Source: Tenebrio molitor (lineage: Eukaryota > Arthropoda > Insecta > Coleoptera > Tenebrionidae). Taken from it: a DNA stretch of 64,000 nt. The number at the start of each line of letters is the position of its first letter. Positions within the stretch are counted from its first letter, which is position 1. The notes under the pieces are model-generated. The model did not search any database and was not told the origin of the DNA. It saw nothing but the letters and a program-made list of their open reading frames with translations. The stretch lies in assembly GCF_963966145.1 (NCBI RefSeq), contig NC_091048.1, positions 7,502,001-7,566,000 on the forward strand. The letters run 5' to 3'. The translations under genes and the position numbers were made by a program. Shown in pieces: positions 1 to 10,612 of the stretch.

Positions 1-207
1 ATTAAATCTTTCAATAGCAGATTTCGGGTGATGTTTACAAAATTTTGTAAATGGAACTCTAGTTTGAATGTTTATATTCTGTAAATTAGTTTTGGACCAT
101 TTTATAACACCAAAAGAATAGCAATGAATGGAACAGCATATGTATTAACTGCTTTAATTAAATTATTACCGTTTAATTTTGATTTTAAAATAGATTTAAT
201 TCTTAAA
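1..207 (-). mobile_element. Internal fragment of R2-like non-LTR retrotransposon (family B)
   Basis: On the minus strand this stretch matches, with scattered differences, the part of the family B element lying at about 21003-21217 on the plus strand, just after its RT domain; shared peptide pieces include FYLRIKSILKSKLNGNN and AVNTYAVP. A short deletion after AVP shifts the frame, so the copy is dead. It abuts the 3' end of the family A element at about 207-228 and runs off the left edge. Confidence 0.8.
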
Positions 208-225
208 TAAAATAACATTTTTAAT

Positions 226-1377
226 TTACAATGCGAAAATTTCCGATAATAATGCGGAATCTGGAAAAGTGCCCCGAATGTTTGCTTGCTTCCCCTCAAA
301 AAGGAATTTCTTAGATTTTGAATCCCCTGATTCCGCGATAAGTCGGTCTCCGATGACATTAATGAAATCTATTGTTTCTTTGCACCAAGGGCCTAAGGTT
401 TCAAAGGCTAAACCTTTAAATATGTAGTTTGACGAAATAATTGAACGATATTTGTTATGTTTGCGTTTGCAAGCCATTTCAGCGGCAAAACCTGAGAGTT
501 CAGATGTTTTCAATACGTAACTGTCTGCAAGTGTATCTACGACAGTAACGTCCCAAACCAAAGGTTGACCTTTAATCCACGGTACTAAAGTCATCCCATC
601 AGGGCGTTTTCGGTCATCACGAGATAGTCCGTTTGGTTCTAAAATTGAATTAACATGAATAGAAGTCAAAGACCGGTTGATAATAGAATTAATTTCAGTG
701 TGTCTTGAAAATCTACCACTGCTTTTGGAACAACTTAGACCGTGAATACCAATTTCATCAACTTTCGCATTGCATTTGCAAATATGAGGTGTACAAAGAT
801 TACAACCCAATCTTAAACCAATACAAACTTGGAAGGAAGTGTTATCTAAAAGAGTACCAATATTAGGAGAAGGTATTGCATGTAACCAAGATCCTGATTC
901 TCTGCATTGCAAAGTCTTAAAACGAGCCAAGTCCCTAGATGAATTAAAGATTAAGTCATTGTCAATTATTCTTTTGATATTGATATTATCCCAATTCTTC
1001 TGAAATTGTGGAATTGTTGGTCTTTCGTTCTCATTTTCTACATCCCAGACAGCTAAAGCTTCATCATAATGGTGAATAATAAGCTCATTATCCTTTGAAT
1101 TTAGTAATTGAGAAACAAGCTTTTTAACACCATGAACTGAAGATATGAAAGCAGGGAGGCAAATATCGGAAATGCGGCGAATTCCCAGTCCACCAAATCT
1201 AATCGGTAAAGTGGACTGACACCATTGTAAATCAGTTAAACGTAAATTAAGTATTTTTTCTAAAGAAGACTTTAAAGAAGAATCAATGGAATTAACGTAA
1301 TTAGAAAATTTCCAAAAAGGAGTTCTTAATTTAAATTTTGGTATGAAAAGACAGTTCTTGATTAAGGTATAAGCCAC
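226..1377 (-). pseudogene. C-terminal linker and endonuclease-like region of family A element
   Basis: This open stretch is the C-terminal part of the same retrotransposon polyprotein. It contains a linker (WCQSTLPIRFGGLGIR), a cysteine/histidine-rich block (CNLCTPHICKC followed by HGLSC) and a restriction-like endonuclease signature: KRPDGMTLVPW, then LVWDVTVVDT about 12 residues later, that is PD...D. The same frame can be followed upstream past the listed start to about 1540. It ends FAL-stop at 226. The domain assignment follows the known order RT, zinc knuckle, RLE in R2-type elements; the wider family is common in animal genomes. No intact N-terminus is attached. Confidence 0.75.
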
Positions 1378-1538
1378 GTGCGTGCTAAGAAATTCAGCTT
1401 TATTTAAAAGATTTTCAACTGTAATAATAGTTTTTTCGACAGTGTTTTTGAAGCCTTGGTCAAAGATTGGAGAGCCTAAAAGAGATAAACTTCCTCGGTC
1501 ACAAATTTTAATACCTGGTGCAAAATTTTGAAATTCCT

Positions 1539-2219
1539 TTATGACTTTTTTAAATCTCTGTCTCCAGAACAGCTAAAGATCTCGCATTTGTTAAAGTTTA
1601 ATTCAAGACCAGTTTTTCTGGATAAATTGATAACTTTCTTAAAGTCGGACAAAACTACTTCTGGGTAATCAGCTAGGGTTCCATCATCTAAATACCAAAT
1701 ATTCAGTTCAGAATCCAAAGACAAAATAATTGGTTGAATGGCAAGACTAAAAATCATGGGACCACAAGGATCTCCTTGTTGAGCTCCAACAGAAGAAGAA
1801 ATTAAATGATCACCAAAAAATAAAGTTGAAGGATTCCTATAGCATTGATAAAGATAAGGGTAAAGAAGTGTGGTATGACATTGGACTTCTTTTAGAATAC
1901 AATCTCGTTCGACTGAGTTAAATGCGTTTTTGAAATCTAATTTAAGAACAACTTTGCTACGGTTTTGGTCGTTATTCACAAAGGTACGTGTAGTATGAAT
2001 TGCTGCTTCGCATCCTAGCTTAGTTGCCACTCCAAGTTGGTGTGGAGATAAATACGAATTTACAATATTACGACTTTGAAAACAAGCAAGCTTTGAAGTC
2101 AATCTTCGTAAACAGTTTCCTATAGCGATCGGTCTAATTCCTCCATCTTTCTTATGAAGGGTGCATAAAGACGCACCATATAATAAATGACAAATTTCTG
2201 AAGGAAGTAGGCCAGACAA
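1539..2219 (-). pseudogene. Reverse transcriptase core of family A element
   Basis: The open stretch of about 226 codons encodes a recognisable reverse transcriptase: IRPIAIGNCLRRLTSKL resembles the fingers motif, LKLDFKNAFNSVERD holds the first catalytic aspartate, GAQQGDPCGPMIFSLAI is the typical non-LTR block, and WYLDDGTL carries the YLDD version of the catalytic pair. The motif order and spacing are those of non-LTR retrotransposon RTs. The frame is lost at both ends: upstream sequence continues in another frame at about 2225, and the downstream part continues in another frame at about 1540. It probably makes no full product. It would copy element RNA at the nick in the target if intact. 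Confidence 0.85.
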
Positions 2220-2601
2220 TAAAAAATTGCACAGTTTTGTTAAATCTCTTAGTGCCCGCTGATAAAGATATAATATCTTTTAAATATTGTGGTCTCATGC
2301 CATCTAAGCCTAGTGAAGAACCGGCAGGAAAGGAATTGATAGCTTCTCGAACGTTTTGCTCATTAACTATTAAAGAAAAGTCTCCCGTTTTGAAAGCGTC
2401 TGGAAAAAAAAGTTCGCGAGATGGTGAAGCATGTTTTTGAAGTGAAACTTCTTATGGGGGGGGTTTGAAATTCTGATCGACAACCTTTTTGTGTGACGAA
2501 AAGTGGTGGGGGTAAACACTGTCTCGCACAACGGTTGCGCCAATATTTCCATCTCACTTAATTTGGAGTCTAATTCGATATTGTTTAGTGTTATAGTTAA
2601 A

Positions 2602-4042
2602 ATCAGAGATCGGATTCAAATAGGCGTTAGGTAGGAAGCGGAGAATCAGTTCCTAATATAATTGCATGCAAAAACGCTAACCAAGTAGCCCAAGTACAAA
2701 TCGCTCACAATTGATGTGGTGTCATATTATAAATACAATCAGCGCACGAAATAATGCTAGTTAATCCGACTTGCGATGGTGTTTATTGCTGAACAGGTCG
2801 ACTGTATGGTTTTGCCGAGTTTTTGTTCCGTTTTTATTCAGCGTGAGACGGAAGCAATGTCCGGTGGCGTCCCAAGTGTTTAGGGAATTTATTTGAATAA
2901 AATTCGATAAGGTTGTAAAGTAAAAAAATTAATTATCAAATAATAATGGAAACAATATTCAAACCATAAGACGCCAGGAATCTGTCCAGTCTTGTACTGC
3001 TTCAAAAAACAGACAAACCATTATTAAATCGCGAAATTACTTTGGACCCGACGCCCTGCAAATACTGTGCCGCACGTTCATGAAATCGTGAAATATACTC
3101 TTTGGTAGCAAGTAGTGGACGGTAAGGGATTAGCGCTGGTGATAAGAATGATCGGGTAATTAGGAATTACATTGCCTTTCCTAAAATATTAAATTAAAGA
3201 TTTCTTTATAAGAACACATACTTCTTGCGACCAATGATTAAAACCATCTCTATTTTGGTGGGGTGCAGGGGTAAATCTCACTTATAAATTGGCCCATTTC
3301 AAAGTAAAATTTTTAGTTTAATTATTACTTTAAAAGCGTCAGAATGGAAACTAAGTGAAAAAGGCAACCTTGTAGTGAATGGTGCGAAATTTTGTCAAGC
3401 CAGAAAGTTATGTGTAATAAGTGATAACCGTATACGTTGGAGATGTGTTCAAAAGTTTTTTTTATTAGATATACCTTGAGTTTTTTTTAATGACTGGATA
3501 ATATCTATTATTGTTTAATATAAAATCAGTGCTAGGCTTTGTAATTTTCACAAAAATAAAGTTAACGTGGGTTGAAAAATTTGTATGTAAAACCCTATGG
3601 CCAATCTTAAAAAAAAACTTACTGTTTACTCATATCATATACATAAATGTCGTATGTCATTTTAATTTACCCTTGTAAATAAAATTGTTTCTCCCGCTCA
3701 TGAGTGTATTTATTGCCAACTTCAAGCAAAATACTAGTCATTATAATCTAGTCCAGCTACCAATCGCAGTAATCCCCGATAACCTCGGGAGGAACTCGTC
3801 CGTTAAAAAGAGTTACGTAGGTAAAGAAGTGACCACCGGAAGGAACTCGGATACGCCCTGCGACCTTGGGGGTTTGTCGCTCGCCCCGCCATACTGGAGA
3901 ATAGGGGTGGAAAATCACATTTTATTCCACACTGTATATGCGCATATTTTCTTCATTTTTTAGTGCATATAATCCGAGCTTTACACATTAGGAACTGATT
4001 CTCTGCTTCCTACCTAACGCCTATTTTAATCCGATCTCTGAT
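2602..4042. mobile_element. Element bounded by about 55-bp inverted repeats
   Basis: The left end at 2602-2657 (starting ATCAGAGATCGGATT) and the right end ending at 4042 (AATCCGATCTCTGAT) are near-perfect inverted copies of about 55 bp, including the shared core AGGCGTTAGGTAGGAAGC. The 1.44 kb between them has no convincing coding region; the open frame at 3685-3963 has no recognisable domain. No clear target duplication is visible, so it may be a non-autonomous DNA transposon or a foldback structure. Confidence 0.55.
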
Positions 4043-4089
4043 GATAACAGTCCTTAAAACAACCGTTAACAACTAGATATTACAAAAAG

Positions 4090-4470
4090 TATTATATTTC
4101 ACGCTGTGAAAACAATGGCCACTTTAGCAGCATAATATTTATTAAAAAATTACTTCTTTTTTTAATGTAAATGTAATATAAAAAATACCTTTAAATACCT
4201 CGAGCTAGAAATGCTGAAACCAGATTAGAGTTGAAGATCTAGTTGTCAAGCCTTCAAAATGAAAGTTTTCTCCTCAACAATTTTGTACGTGTCATTCATC
4301 ATTCTTGTAGCAATCATGTGTGCACAGAAAAAGGCTAAATCACGGATTATGGATTATGCATAAACAGTTTTAGAAGAAAAACTTTATTGTGGTTCCTGAG
4401 AGGTGTCCTGATGACCAGCAAGATACAGAGAATGGAATACATTTTCTGTACAGCAAGATAATCCCGTGTG
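4090..4470 (+). pseudogene. Small secreted cysteine-containing peptide gene, broken copy 1
   Basis: An ATG at 4259 opens a 34-codon frame with a strongly hydrophobic signal-peptide-like start (MKVFSSTILYVSFIILVAI) and a stop at 4361-4363. About 20 bp further, after a TTTTAG that looks like a splice acceptor, a second block encodes a short peptide with VPERCP, which here lies in a different frame from the signal peptide. The block layout resembles small insect secreted peptides of the secapin type (signal, then a short VP..CP mature part); that family name is a suggestion only. A sister copy lies at 13780-14430. The frame break makes this copy unlikely to work. Confidence 0.45.
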
Positions 4471-4717
4471 TATTGTCACTTTTTCATTATTATTTACATA
4501 CAATTAATTATTACGATTATAAAATAAAGGAACCATACAAGATTACGTATTTTTTTAGTGTCAATTATTAGTTTAGTTATTTATCATGACAAGTGAAGAT
4601 GAGGGCGCGAACAAAAATTATCTAGTGATCAAAATATTACTTTTATCTGAAATTTTCATTGAGGAGTAAAAAATAAACCTGTAACACAGTTACTTTATTA
4701 AAGGCTTATGGGCAGTA

Positions 4718-4951
4718 CAGTTGGTTGCAAAAAAAATCGGGAAACGAAAATTTTCCTAATGTAAATTTGATGTTGTCCATTTGTCAATTAATTGTCTATT
4801 TCACAAAACCTATCGAATAATTTTAAAAAATGTCATTGAATTTTGACGTTAATTCTAACCTATCTCTCGTAAGAAGATTTCACACAATGGAAAAATTGTA
4901 AAAATGTGTCAATTTTATTCTGACAGTTCCCGTTTTTTTTGCAACCAACCG
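4718..4951. mobile_element. MITE, 234 bp, TA target site
   Basis: Ends are inverted: CAGTTGGTTGCAAAAAAAAT on the left and its near-complement ending at 4951 on the right. TA dinucleotides flank both ends (4716-4717 and 4952-4953), as in Tc1/mariner-type insertions. There is no coding capacity. Confidence 0.7.
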
Positions 4952-5236
4952 TACGTAAATAAACGTTCATTTATTATAATCTTGACGTAAGTATATATTT
5001 TATACAGGGTCTTTCAGAACTCGCGCCCCAGAGAAGATGGCATCTGCCGAAAACAATAAGTTGTGAAAAAATAGAAGAAAATAATTTACTACTGTTTACA
5101 TAACTGAGTTACAAGATTTGTAATTCTACCAATCCCAGAAGGGCATCTTGAAGGGTGATGTTATTTCTGCCAGATAAAACCAGTTACTAAGTTTCAAAAA
5201 TAATACCATCAGCTACAAAAAATATTTGGGTTACTA

Positions 5237-5457
5237 CGGGGTGATCAATAAGGACTGTTTAAGTTGGTAACACTGAATCGAATTTTAAATCGTATAACAG
5301 AAGTAACTTCCGGTTGTTGGTGGCTTGTCGTTGTTAATGCTATACCTATAGCAGATATTTGTCAAATAAACCAACAAAACATATCCAGTTACAGTGTTAT
5401 AAATAAAAATTTTCTTAATTGTATTGCCAACTTAAACAGTCCTTCTTGATCACCCGG
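5237..5457. mobile_element. MITE, 221 bp, TA target site
   Basis: Inverted ends of about 34 bp (CGGGGTGATCAATAAGGACT at left; the complement of CCGGGTGATCAAGAAGGACT at right) are flanked by TA at 5235-5236 and 5458-5459. The short open frame inside is not a gene. Confidence 0.75.
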
Positions 5458-5647
5458 TATAATTTTGACACTACATATTAGATTTGACTTTTCATTATCA
5501 CCAAATTATGGTTAACGATGGTGTCATCTGAAATGTTACACTTGTCATTCCAACGCAAGTTCGGATGCCTTCTGGTTTACTTGTGGTTAAACAAAGCCTA
5601 CGGGCGATTCTAGGAGATCCTTGGAGCCAGCACAAAGTATAAGTCCT

Positions 5648-5917
5648 ACAGAAACTCTAGTGGAATTCGGCTTTGGTTGTAAATTTATGTTTGTCACTTG
5701 AAAAATAGAATTTTATGCTGCAGCAGTAATCCTACTGATAAATGGTAATGAGGGTTGTCAGTTTGGCGTTCGCAATGTTAGCTTCAGGCAGGGATGTTAC
5801 AGGTAGTGGTAGTTGTATTTATGACAACGGTTATTACTTGATAATAAAATCTTATTCTTCGGTTGTTGTTGTTAAATTTACAACCAAAGCCGAATTCCAC
5901 TAGAGTTTCTGTAGGGC
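5648..5917. repeat. Inverted repeat pair
   Basis: A block of about 45 bp at 5648-5692 (containing CTCTAGTGGAATTCGGC) recurs in inverse orientation at 5872-5917. This makes a hairpin of about 270 bp. No coding function or target duplication was seen. Confidence 0.6.
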
Positions 5918-6280
5918 TATACATAAACAGTATAGGTATGCTAGACTCGCACAGTGACACTGCGCATGTCCAGGGCTGGCAGTTTGTTACGTCACTGGTG
6001 GAAAGCAAAGCCCCAGACTCGACAAACGTCTGGAGATAGTGTATGGGCAACCCAACGAACCTCATCGGCGGAATCGAATGTACCCGAACAGAGCCCGCCA
6101 GTTTCGAGTTCGCAGAAATCTCAAACAGCACTTTCAAGCTGTGTTCCTATATCAAAGATATTTGTGGCAGACGACTCTAACTACTTAGTTGATTTCGTTT
6201 TGTTATTTTGTATTGTTCGTGCAATTAAAATCTGTATTCTTATCGCAAATATTACAATGATTTCCGAAGGTATGTAAATA

Positions 6281-6620
6281 ACGGGTGTTTATTAAATCTG
6301 GAATTGAAATAGGCTGTGAGAAGTATACAGTGCGGAAACTTTAACTGGAATAAAATTCATTACTTGGACATTGGTGATTTTTGTAAAGAATCCCGCGAAA
6401 CAGATCGATTTTTGTTTTTCCTTGTCCACATTCTGGCGCATATGGTTTTTACACATCTCCTCCCGGAAGTGCGCAACCACCCCTAACTTTTTTTTTTCAA
6501 ATAGAAGGGTATGCCAAGTGACACCTCGTTTGAAAGCCCACTTCACAAAAAATACAACGCACTATTTTTTTCCTGAATGTTTTCAAACCCTACGTTCTAA
6601 AAAATAAAAAAATGTAAAAG
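6281..6620. repeat. Interspersed repeat shared with 37.9-38.1 kb
   Basis: From the CGGGTGTTTATT near 6282 to about 6610 the sequence is closely similar to 37865-38140, including CTTTAACTGGAATAAAAT and the segment encoding QVTPRLKAHF. Only a left end typical of TA-inserting elements (TA then ACGGGTGTTT) is visible; the right end is not recognisable. It looks like a fragment of a MITE family. Confidence 0.55.
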
Positions 6621-6732
6621 CAACAAATGTTCAAAATGTGCACCGTTTGTTTTTTGTCCAATTGCAAATCGATAGTAACATGCCTAAAACCGAACAGTAT
6701 TGAAGAACGTAAGCAACGTATTAGACATGAAA

Positions 6733-7011
6733 TTAGACAAATCCGTGGAGGGAGAAAAGACTGGAGATGGCATTTCCTATGCTTCCCATGTTAAAAATCC
6801 GAACCCTCTAAAAGCACGTGCAACAACCTTTTATGGCCCAGTCCACAATGCGCTAGATAAAGAAGCACAATGCGCCTGGAAGGAAGGCGAAGGAAGCGAT
6901 TGGCCTAGCGTCTATATTCAGAAACCTTTTATGACTCTGTAGTTTTCGCGGGCCGGTACACTTATTTGAATTAGTGCCATCTCCAGTCTTTTCTCCCTCC
7001 ACGGACAAATC
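6733..7011. repeat. Inverted repeat pair at the edge of the hAT-like pseudogene
   Basis: A 40-bp block at 6733-6772 (containing CCGTGGAGGGAGAAAAGACT) is repeated in inverse orientation at 6971-7011. The right arm marks the point where similarity of the hAT-like coding sequence ends (about 7013). Confidence 0.6.
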
Positions 7012-7639
7012 ACACCCGAACCTTCAAAATTGTCAGCGTAATACATTGCCGCGTCTAGCCATGTTCCCCATCTTGTTAAAACTGGTTGAGGGGGCAGAGG
7101 GATGCCAGGCATTTTTTCCTAAAATATCTGAACTCTTAGCGGTGCTTTTAGAAATATCTTCTTCCCTTGTGAAATTAAAGCGTTCACTAAAGGAAACTGC
7201 AATCGAATAGTTTCCGCAATCCGATTTAAAGCATGAGCTAGGCATGTACAGGGTGCCCATTTTATCTCTTCCGGCCTTCCGGCCTTACGGTTTAGCAATA
7301 GGCAACACATAATACATTGCACAGATATCTTGGTGGAAATTATTAATTTTTTAAAATAAGAAACATAGTTAGCCAAAGTGAAACATTTAATATGCCACAA
7401 GGTGACATAACGCATAACCTAATAGTTTAAACTAGAGTTCCTCTATTTCCAAATTTTTGAAGTATGTATTTGATGACTGATGTCATCCATGACGGTAATA
7501 TTCAAGGCAACCTTTTGAAAATTTTCAAAAATATATTTTTGTGTGCAACCGTACGCGAAATGAGCAGTTCGCGTGCCTTGAGCAGGCCGCGAAATTGAAT
7601 TTCGCAGCCGTTGCCTTGACGACGGCCGTAAAAGTAAAA

Positions 7640-8240
7640 GTCATTTCAATATTTATTTATTATCACAATTACAACATATATTTGCCGTGTGATCTTACAA
7701 AATCTGGATTGGGTACAGTTAAAGTTTGATTTATGCCAGTTTTTGTGTCAGGAACGGCCGCTATTAGTACAGAATTTTCATCTGGTTTGAAGTTCCCGCC
7801 AATTTCAAATGGAGTGGTCGCTTCATGAATGACGAGTCGGTAAAAAAGATCCCAATTATCGATCTAGAAGAATTAGGTTAATTTTTTACCGGTCAAAAAG
7901 GGAAATATCTAGTAACTAGTAACATATCCTGAATCCTGAATGGCATCAACAGACATTTTGGTTTATTTGTCTCTTCGCACGGCATCTGTCATCTGATATT
8001 TCCACGATTAAAATAACCTAAAAGGGAGCAGGTGATAACTTATCTTAACAGAATTTAACATTTACCTGCCACAATAAATAAATTCCAGTAAATAGGTAAG
8101 CCAATGCAACATTATCCGACACGGTTTTCACATTCTTCTTGTTACATCAGTCTCAAAGTCACTGTAACATTTTTTATATTGCTGTTTCGATTTTTCAGGT
8201 TTCAAATGCGACACTGCACAATTTATAATATTTTTGTAAC
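7640..8240 (-). repeat. Diverged tandem duplication of recombinase coding sequence
   Basis: Sequence at 7660-7780 and 7930-8035 repeats 8270-8370 and 8375-8460 (both contain GCCAGTTTTTGTGTCAGGAA), and 8095-8240 repeats the beginning of the recombinase at 8640-8810. The repeat spacing is about 600 bp. The duplicate is full of stops and frameshifts. It explains why the recombinase lacks its C-terminal half: the duplication joins the middle of one copy to the start of another. Confidence 0.65.
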
Positions 8241-8865
8241 TCTGGATTAGTACACGGAACAAGAGCTGCATATTTGCGGTATAATCTTACAAATTCTGGA
8301 TTGGTGACAGTAAAAGTTCGTTTTATGCCAGTTTTTGTGTCAGGAACGGCCACTATTAATACAGAATGTTCATCCTTGATAGACATTTTGGTTAGTTTGT
8401 CTCTTCGCATGGCTCCTGATATTACCATGATTAAAATGACCTAAAAAAGGGCAGATTATACAGCAAATCGATCTGGTCTCGTGTCAATACCTTAGACTTT
8501 TTCGCCTGATAACCAACTGACTTTTTTTTCAAAAAAGGTACCAATTTCAGAAACTTCGTAACACCAGTGCCATCCCGTATGTTCAGCGTGAGCTTCAACA
8601 TTGAATATGTGCTCCATAAAGTTGAACTTTTCACAGTTTTTGATTTTTCCATTAAATAAGCCAAAACAACATTCTCCGACACCGTTTTCACATTATTTTT
8701 ATTACACCGCTCTTTAAAGTCATTGTAACACTTATCGTACTGCCATTTGGACTTTTCTGGTATTAAATTGGACACTGCACAATCTGCAATATTTTTTAAC
8801 TCCGGGGAAGTAGACGGAACAAAAACGTTGTAATTTTCTTGCGACATTTTTCCAATTTTTCTCAA
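8195..8865 (-). pseudogene. Crypton-type tyrosine recombinase-like protein, truncated
   Basis: Two minus-strand open pieces, 8865-8431 and 8428-8195, belong to one protein broken at about 8430. The first (MSQENYNVFVPSTSPELKNI at the start) gives a helical core-binding-like domain with KSKWQYDKCYNDF, VLAYLMEKSKTVKSSTLWS and KSKVLTRDQIDLLY; the second has ISGAMRRDKLTKM, matching the GxRRxEL arginine motif of insect Crypton-like recombinases, and VPDTKTGIKRTFTVTNPEF. The C-terminal half that should hold H-x-x-R and the catalytic tyrosine is absent: after KYAALVP the sequence goes back into a second copy of the N-terminal segment. It therefore cannot be an active recombinase. The family call rests on remembered motif patterns. 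Confidence 0.65.
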
Positions 8866-10612
8866 AATGAATTGTTTTATTTATGTCGTTTCCATAGCGA
8901 CATGGAGACATGTAGGCCGACTTTATTTTTATTGACAGTGAAGGAAATTTTACTTGTTCATTTTATAATTACAAATTTTCGGGTTGCACACAAAATGTTG
9001 TGTACACCTTGGCTACGAAATCCTTTGAAGACCTCGAGATTGTCTTGTCTCGGCCGCAAAGCGGCCTTGACGACAATTTTTCTCTCGGTTCGTCAAAGTA
9101 GGATTTCGCAGCCTTGCTATACAAATAACTATTTTAAACATAGCAACCTCCGAAAAGTAAATTGTGTTGCCTATTTTGTAGTTTTAAGGCGGCCGATAAA
9201 ATGGGCACACTGTACAATGAATTAAATTTGTGTAGAAAATTTTTAAATTTGATGCTGCTTTGATCATGTAAGCTGCCGCATCCGAAACCATTAACAATAT
9301 TTTTTCAGAAGGAACTGGATTTGGTAGAAAACATTTTGTGAGTTCGTCATGAACGAATTTTGTAACTGTGTTGCTGTTTGTTTTTTCTAACTCTTTAGAT
9401 GCAATTAAAAATGCTTTAGTTGGTGACTCTTCATGCAATATTCCTATTATCAAATTAGCGATATACCGCGCACAAAGGTCTGTTGTTTCATCCACACTAA
9501 ACCATATGAAATTATTTGAAATGGTACTTTTTAGTTCGTCCATGACTTCTTCATGTAACGAATCAACATAATTCTTGCGAAGTGTAGATTCTGAAGGGAT
9601 ATGCCTGCTGCAGTATTTTTCTAAAAAACATTTGAATTCACCGTTATCTAATTTTTTTAGAGGTATATTGGAAGAAATCATTGCGTTGCACAAATCTGAA
9701 TAGAATGTTTTCTGTTCATCACTTGAAGAGGTGGCTATTGATTCTTTTATAGTTTGTTGGCTAATATTTTGCGAAGTTAGCTTTTTAAGGCGTTCATGAT
9801 GACCAGCGGTTTTAGAGTGCTGAGTGATGTTGTGCTTTTTTTCGCAGTTAATCTGCAATAAGAGCCCATGTGACAATTACCTATCGAAATAAATTTTTAT
9901 AAGGAAGAGTTACCGTTTTAATACAGGCTCTACAAAATATTTTATTATTTTCAAACTTGAGTTCCGGAAAGTTTTTTATATATTCTTCTATTGGTGGCTT
10001 AATTTTAGGCATTGCCATAGTAGATAGATATACAAAGTTAAACCAAAACACAAACACACAATTTAAAGTAACTAAACAACACCGTAGTTTATCTGTCGAT
10101 TTTGTGAGACAGAATGGTCTCACTTTTACGTCTTTACCGCGTCTTGGATCAAAATAGGTTGTTGTTTTTGTGCAATATATGACAATTCGCCAAATCGCCA
10201 TTCGGGCGTAGGCCCTGGAAGTCTCGGGTCGCCGTTTCCAGGAATACACGGCCTAGATTGGGCCAACCAACAGATACAGTAATAAAACCGCCCCCTAGTG
10301 CCCGCGTATTTTAAATAGCAGCTTCCAATTGGCTTATTCAAAACGTGCGGAGATTTTCGAAACCCTCATGTACATCCACAAAAATTACTTCACGGCATCC
10401 GGCATCTCATTCGTTTTAACCTCGCTTCGGGAGTTTGACCAAGTGTTTATGTTTGTTTGTTTTCCTTGGCATTTTTTGATTTGTATTACAAAATAGTTTT
10501 TTTTCAAGACTTACAAGAATGACAAATGGCAAAGAACCTGCTTCATTGTGAAACAGGCTACGGCGTATATCGTTCTACGCAACTAGGCCACATCCCCCTT
10601 TTTTTATTACTA

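Larger units (their letters stand above)
208..2560 (-). mobile_element. RLE-type non-LTR retrotransposon, degenerate (family A)
   Basis: The minus strand carries, in order from 2560 downward: a pre-RT segment (peptide LCETVFTP near 2530), an RT N-terminal block (INSFPAGSSLGLDGMRPQ at about 2345-2290), the RT core, a linker, a cysteine/histidine cluster, and an endonuclease-like block ending at the TAA at 226-228. Frameshifts near 1540 and 2225, with another likely between 2370 and 2450, break it. The 3' UTR is nearly absent before family B sequence begins. A partial 5' copy sits at 28495-28815 on the plus strand. The Cys/His cluster followed by RPDG and a downstream D fits elements with a restriction-like endonuclease; the exact clade is not assigned. 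Confidence 0.8.
7249..9212. mobile_element. TIR element with TA site carrying a tyrosine-recombinase-like ORF
   Basis: The left end CAGGGTGCCCATTTTATC and the complement of the right end (CAGTGTGCCCATTTTATC) are inverted, and a second matching block (ATAGGCAACACA) occurs about 45 bp further in on both sides. TA flanks at 7247-7248 and 9213-9214 are the target duplication: removing the element and one TA restores an open hAT-like frame. The interior holds a recombinase-like ORF on the minus strand and a partial tandem duplication of it. Cryptons, the usual carriers of such recombinases, are not known for TIRs or TA duplications, so this arrangement is odd. Confidence 0.8.
7013..10018 (-). pseudogene. 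hAT-transposase-like / ZBED-CGGBP1-type gene, split by a transposon
   Basis: Reading the minus strand from the ATG at 10018, the N-terminus (MAMPKIKPPIEEYIKNFPEL) leads into a BED-like zinc finger (FCRAC, then H-x5-H in QHSKTAGH) with one frameshift near 9885. A long block at 9876-9215 contains IWFSVDETTD and MVSDAAAYMIKAASNLKIFY, typical of hAT-derived proteins. The frame then stops inside a transposon (7249-9212) and resumes at 7246 with CLAHALNRIAETIRLQFPLV, LKAPLRVQIF, an in-frame TAG, then PPQPVLTRWGTWLDAAMYY. Joining across the TA at the insertion gives the uninterrupted peptide NLIHCTCLAH, so the gene was coding there before the insertion. The C-terminal end is lost near 7013. Whether it was a transposase or a domesticated protein is unknown. 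Confidence 0.8.

Noticed and set aside
3685..3963. 92-residue ORF inside the 2602-4042 element as a transposase
   Set aside because: No recognisable motif, and the length and composition fit chance.
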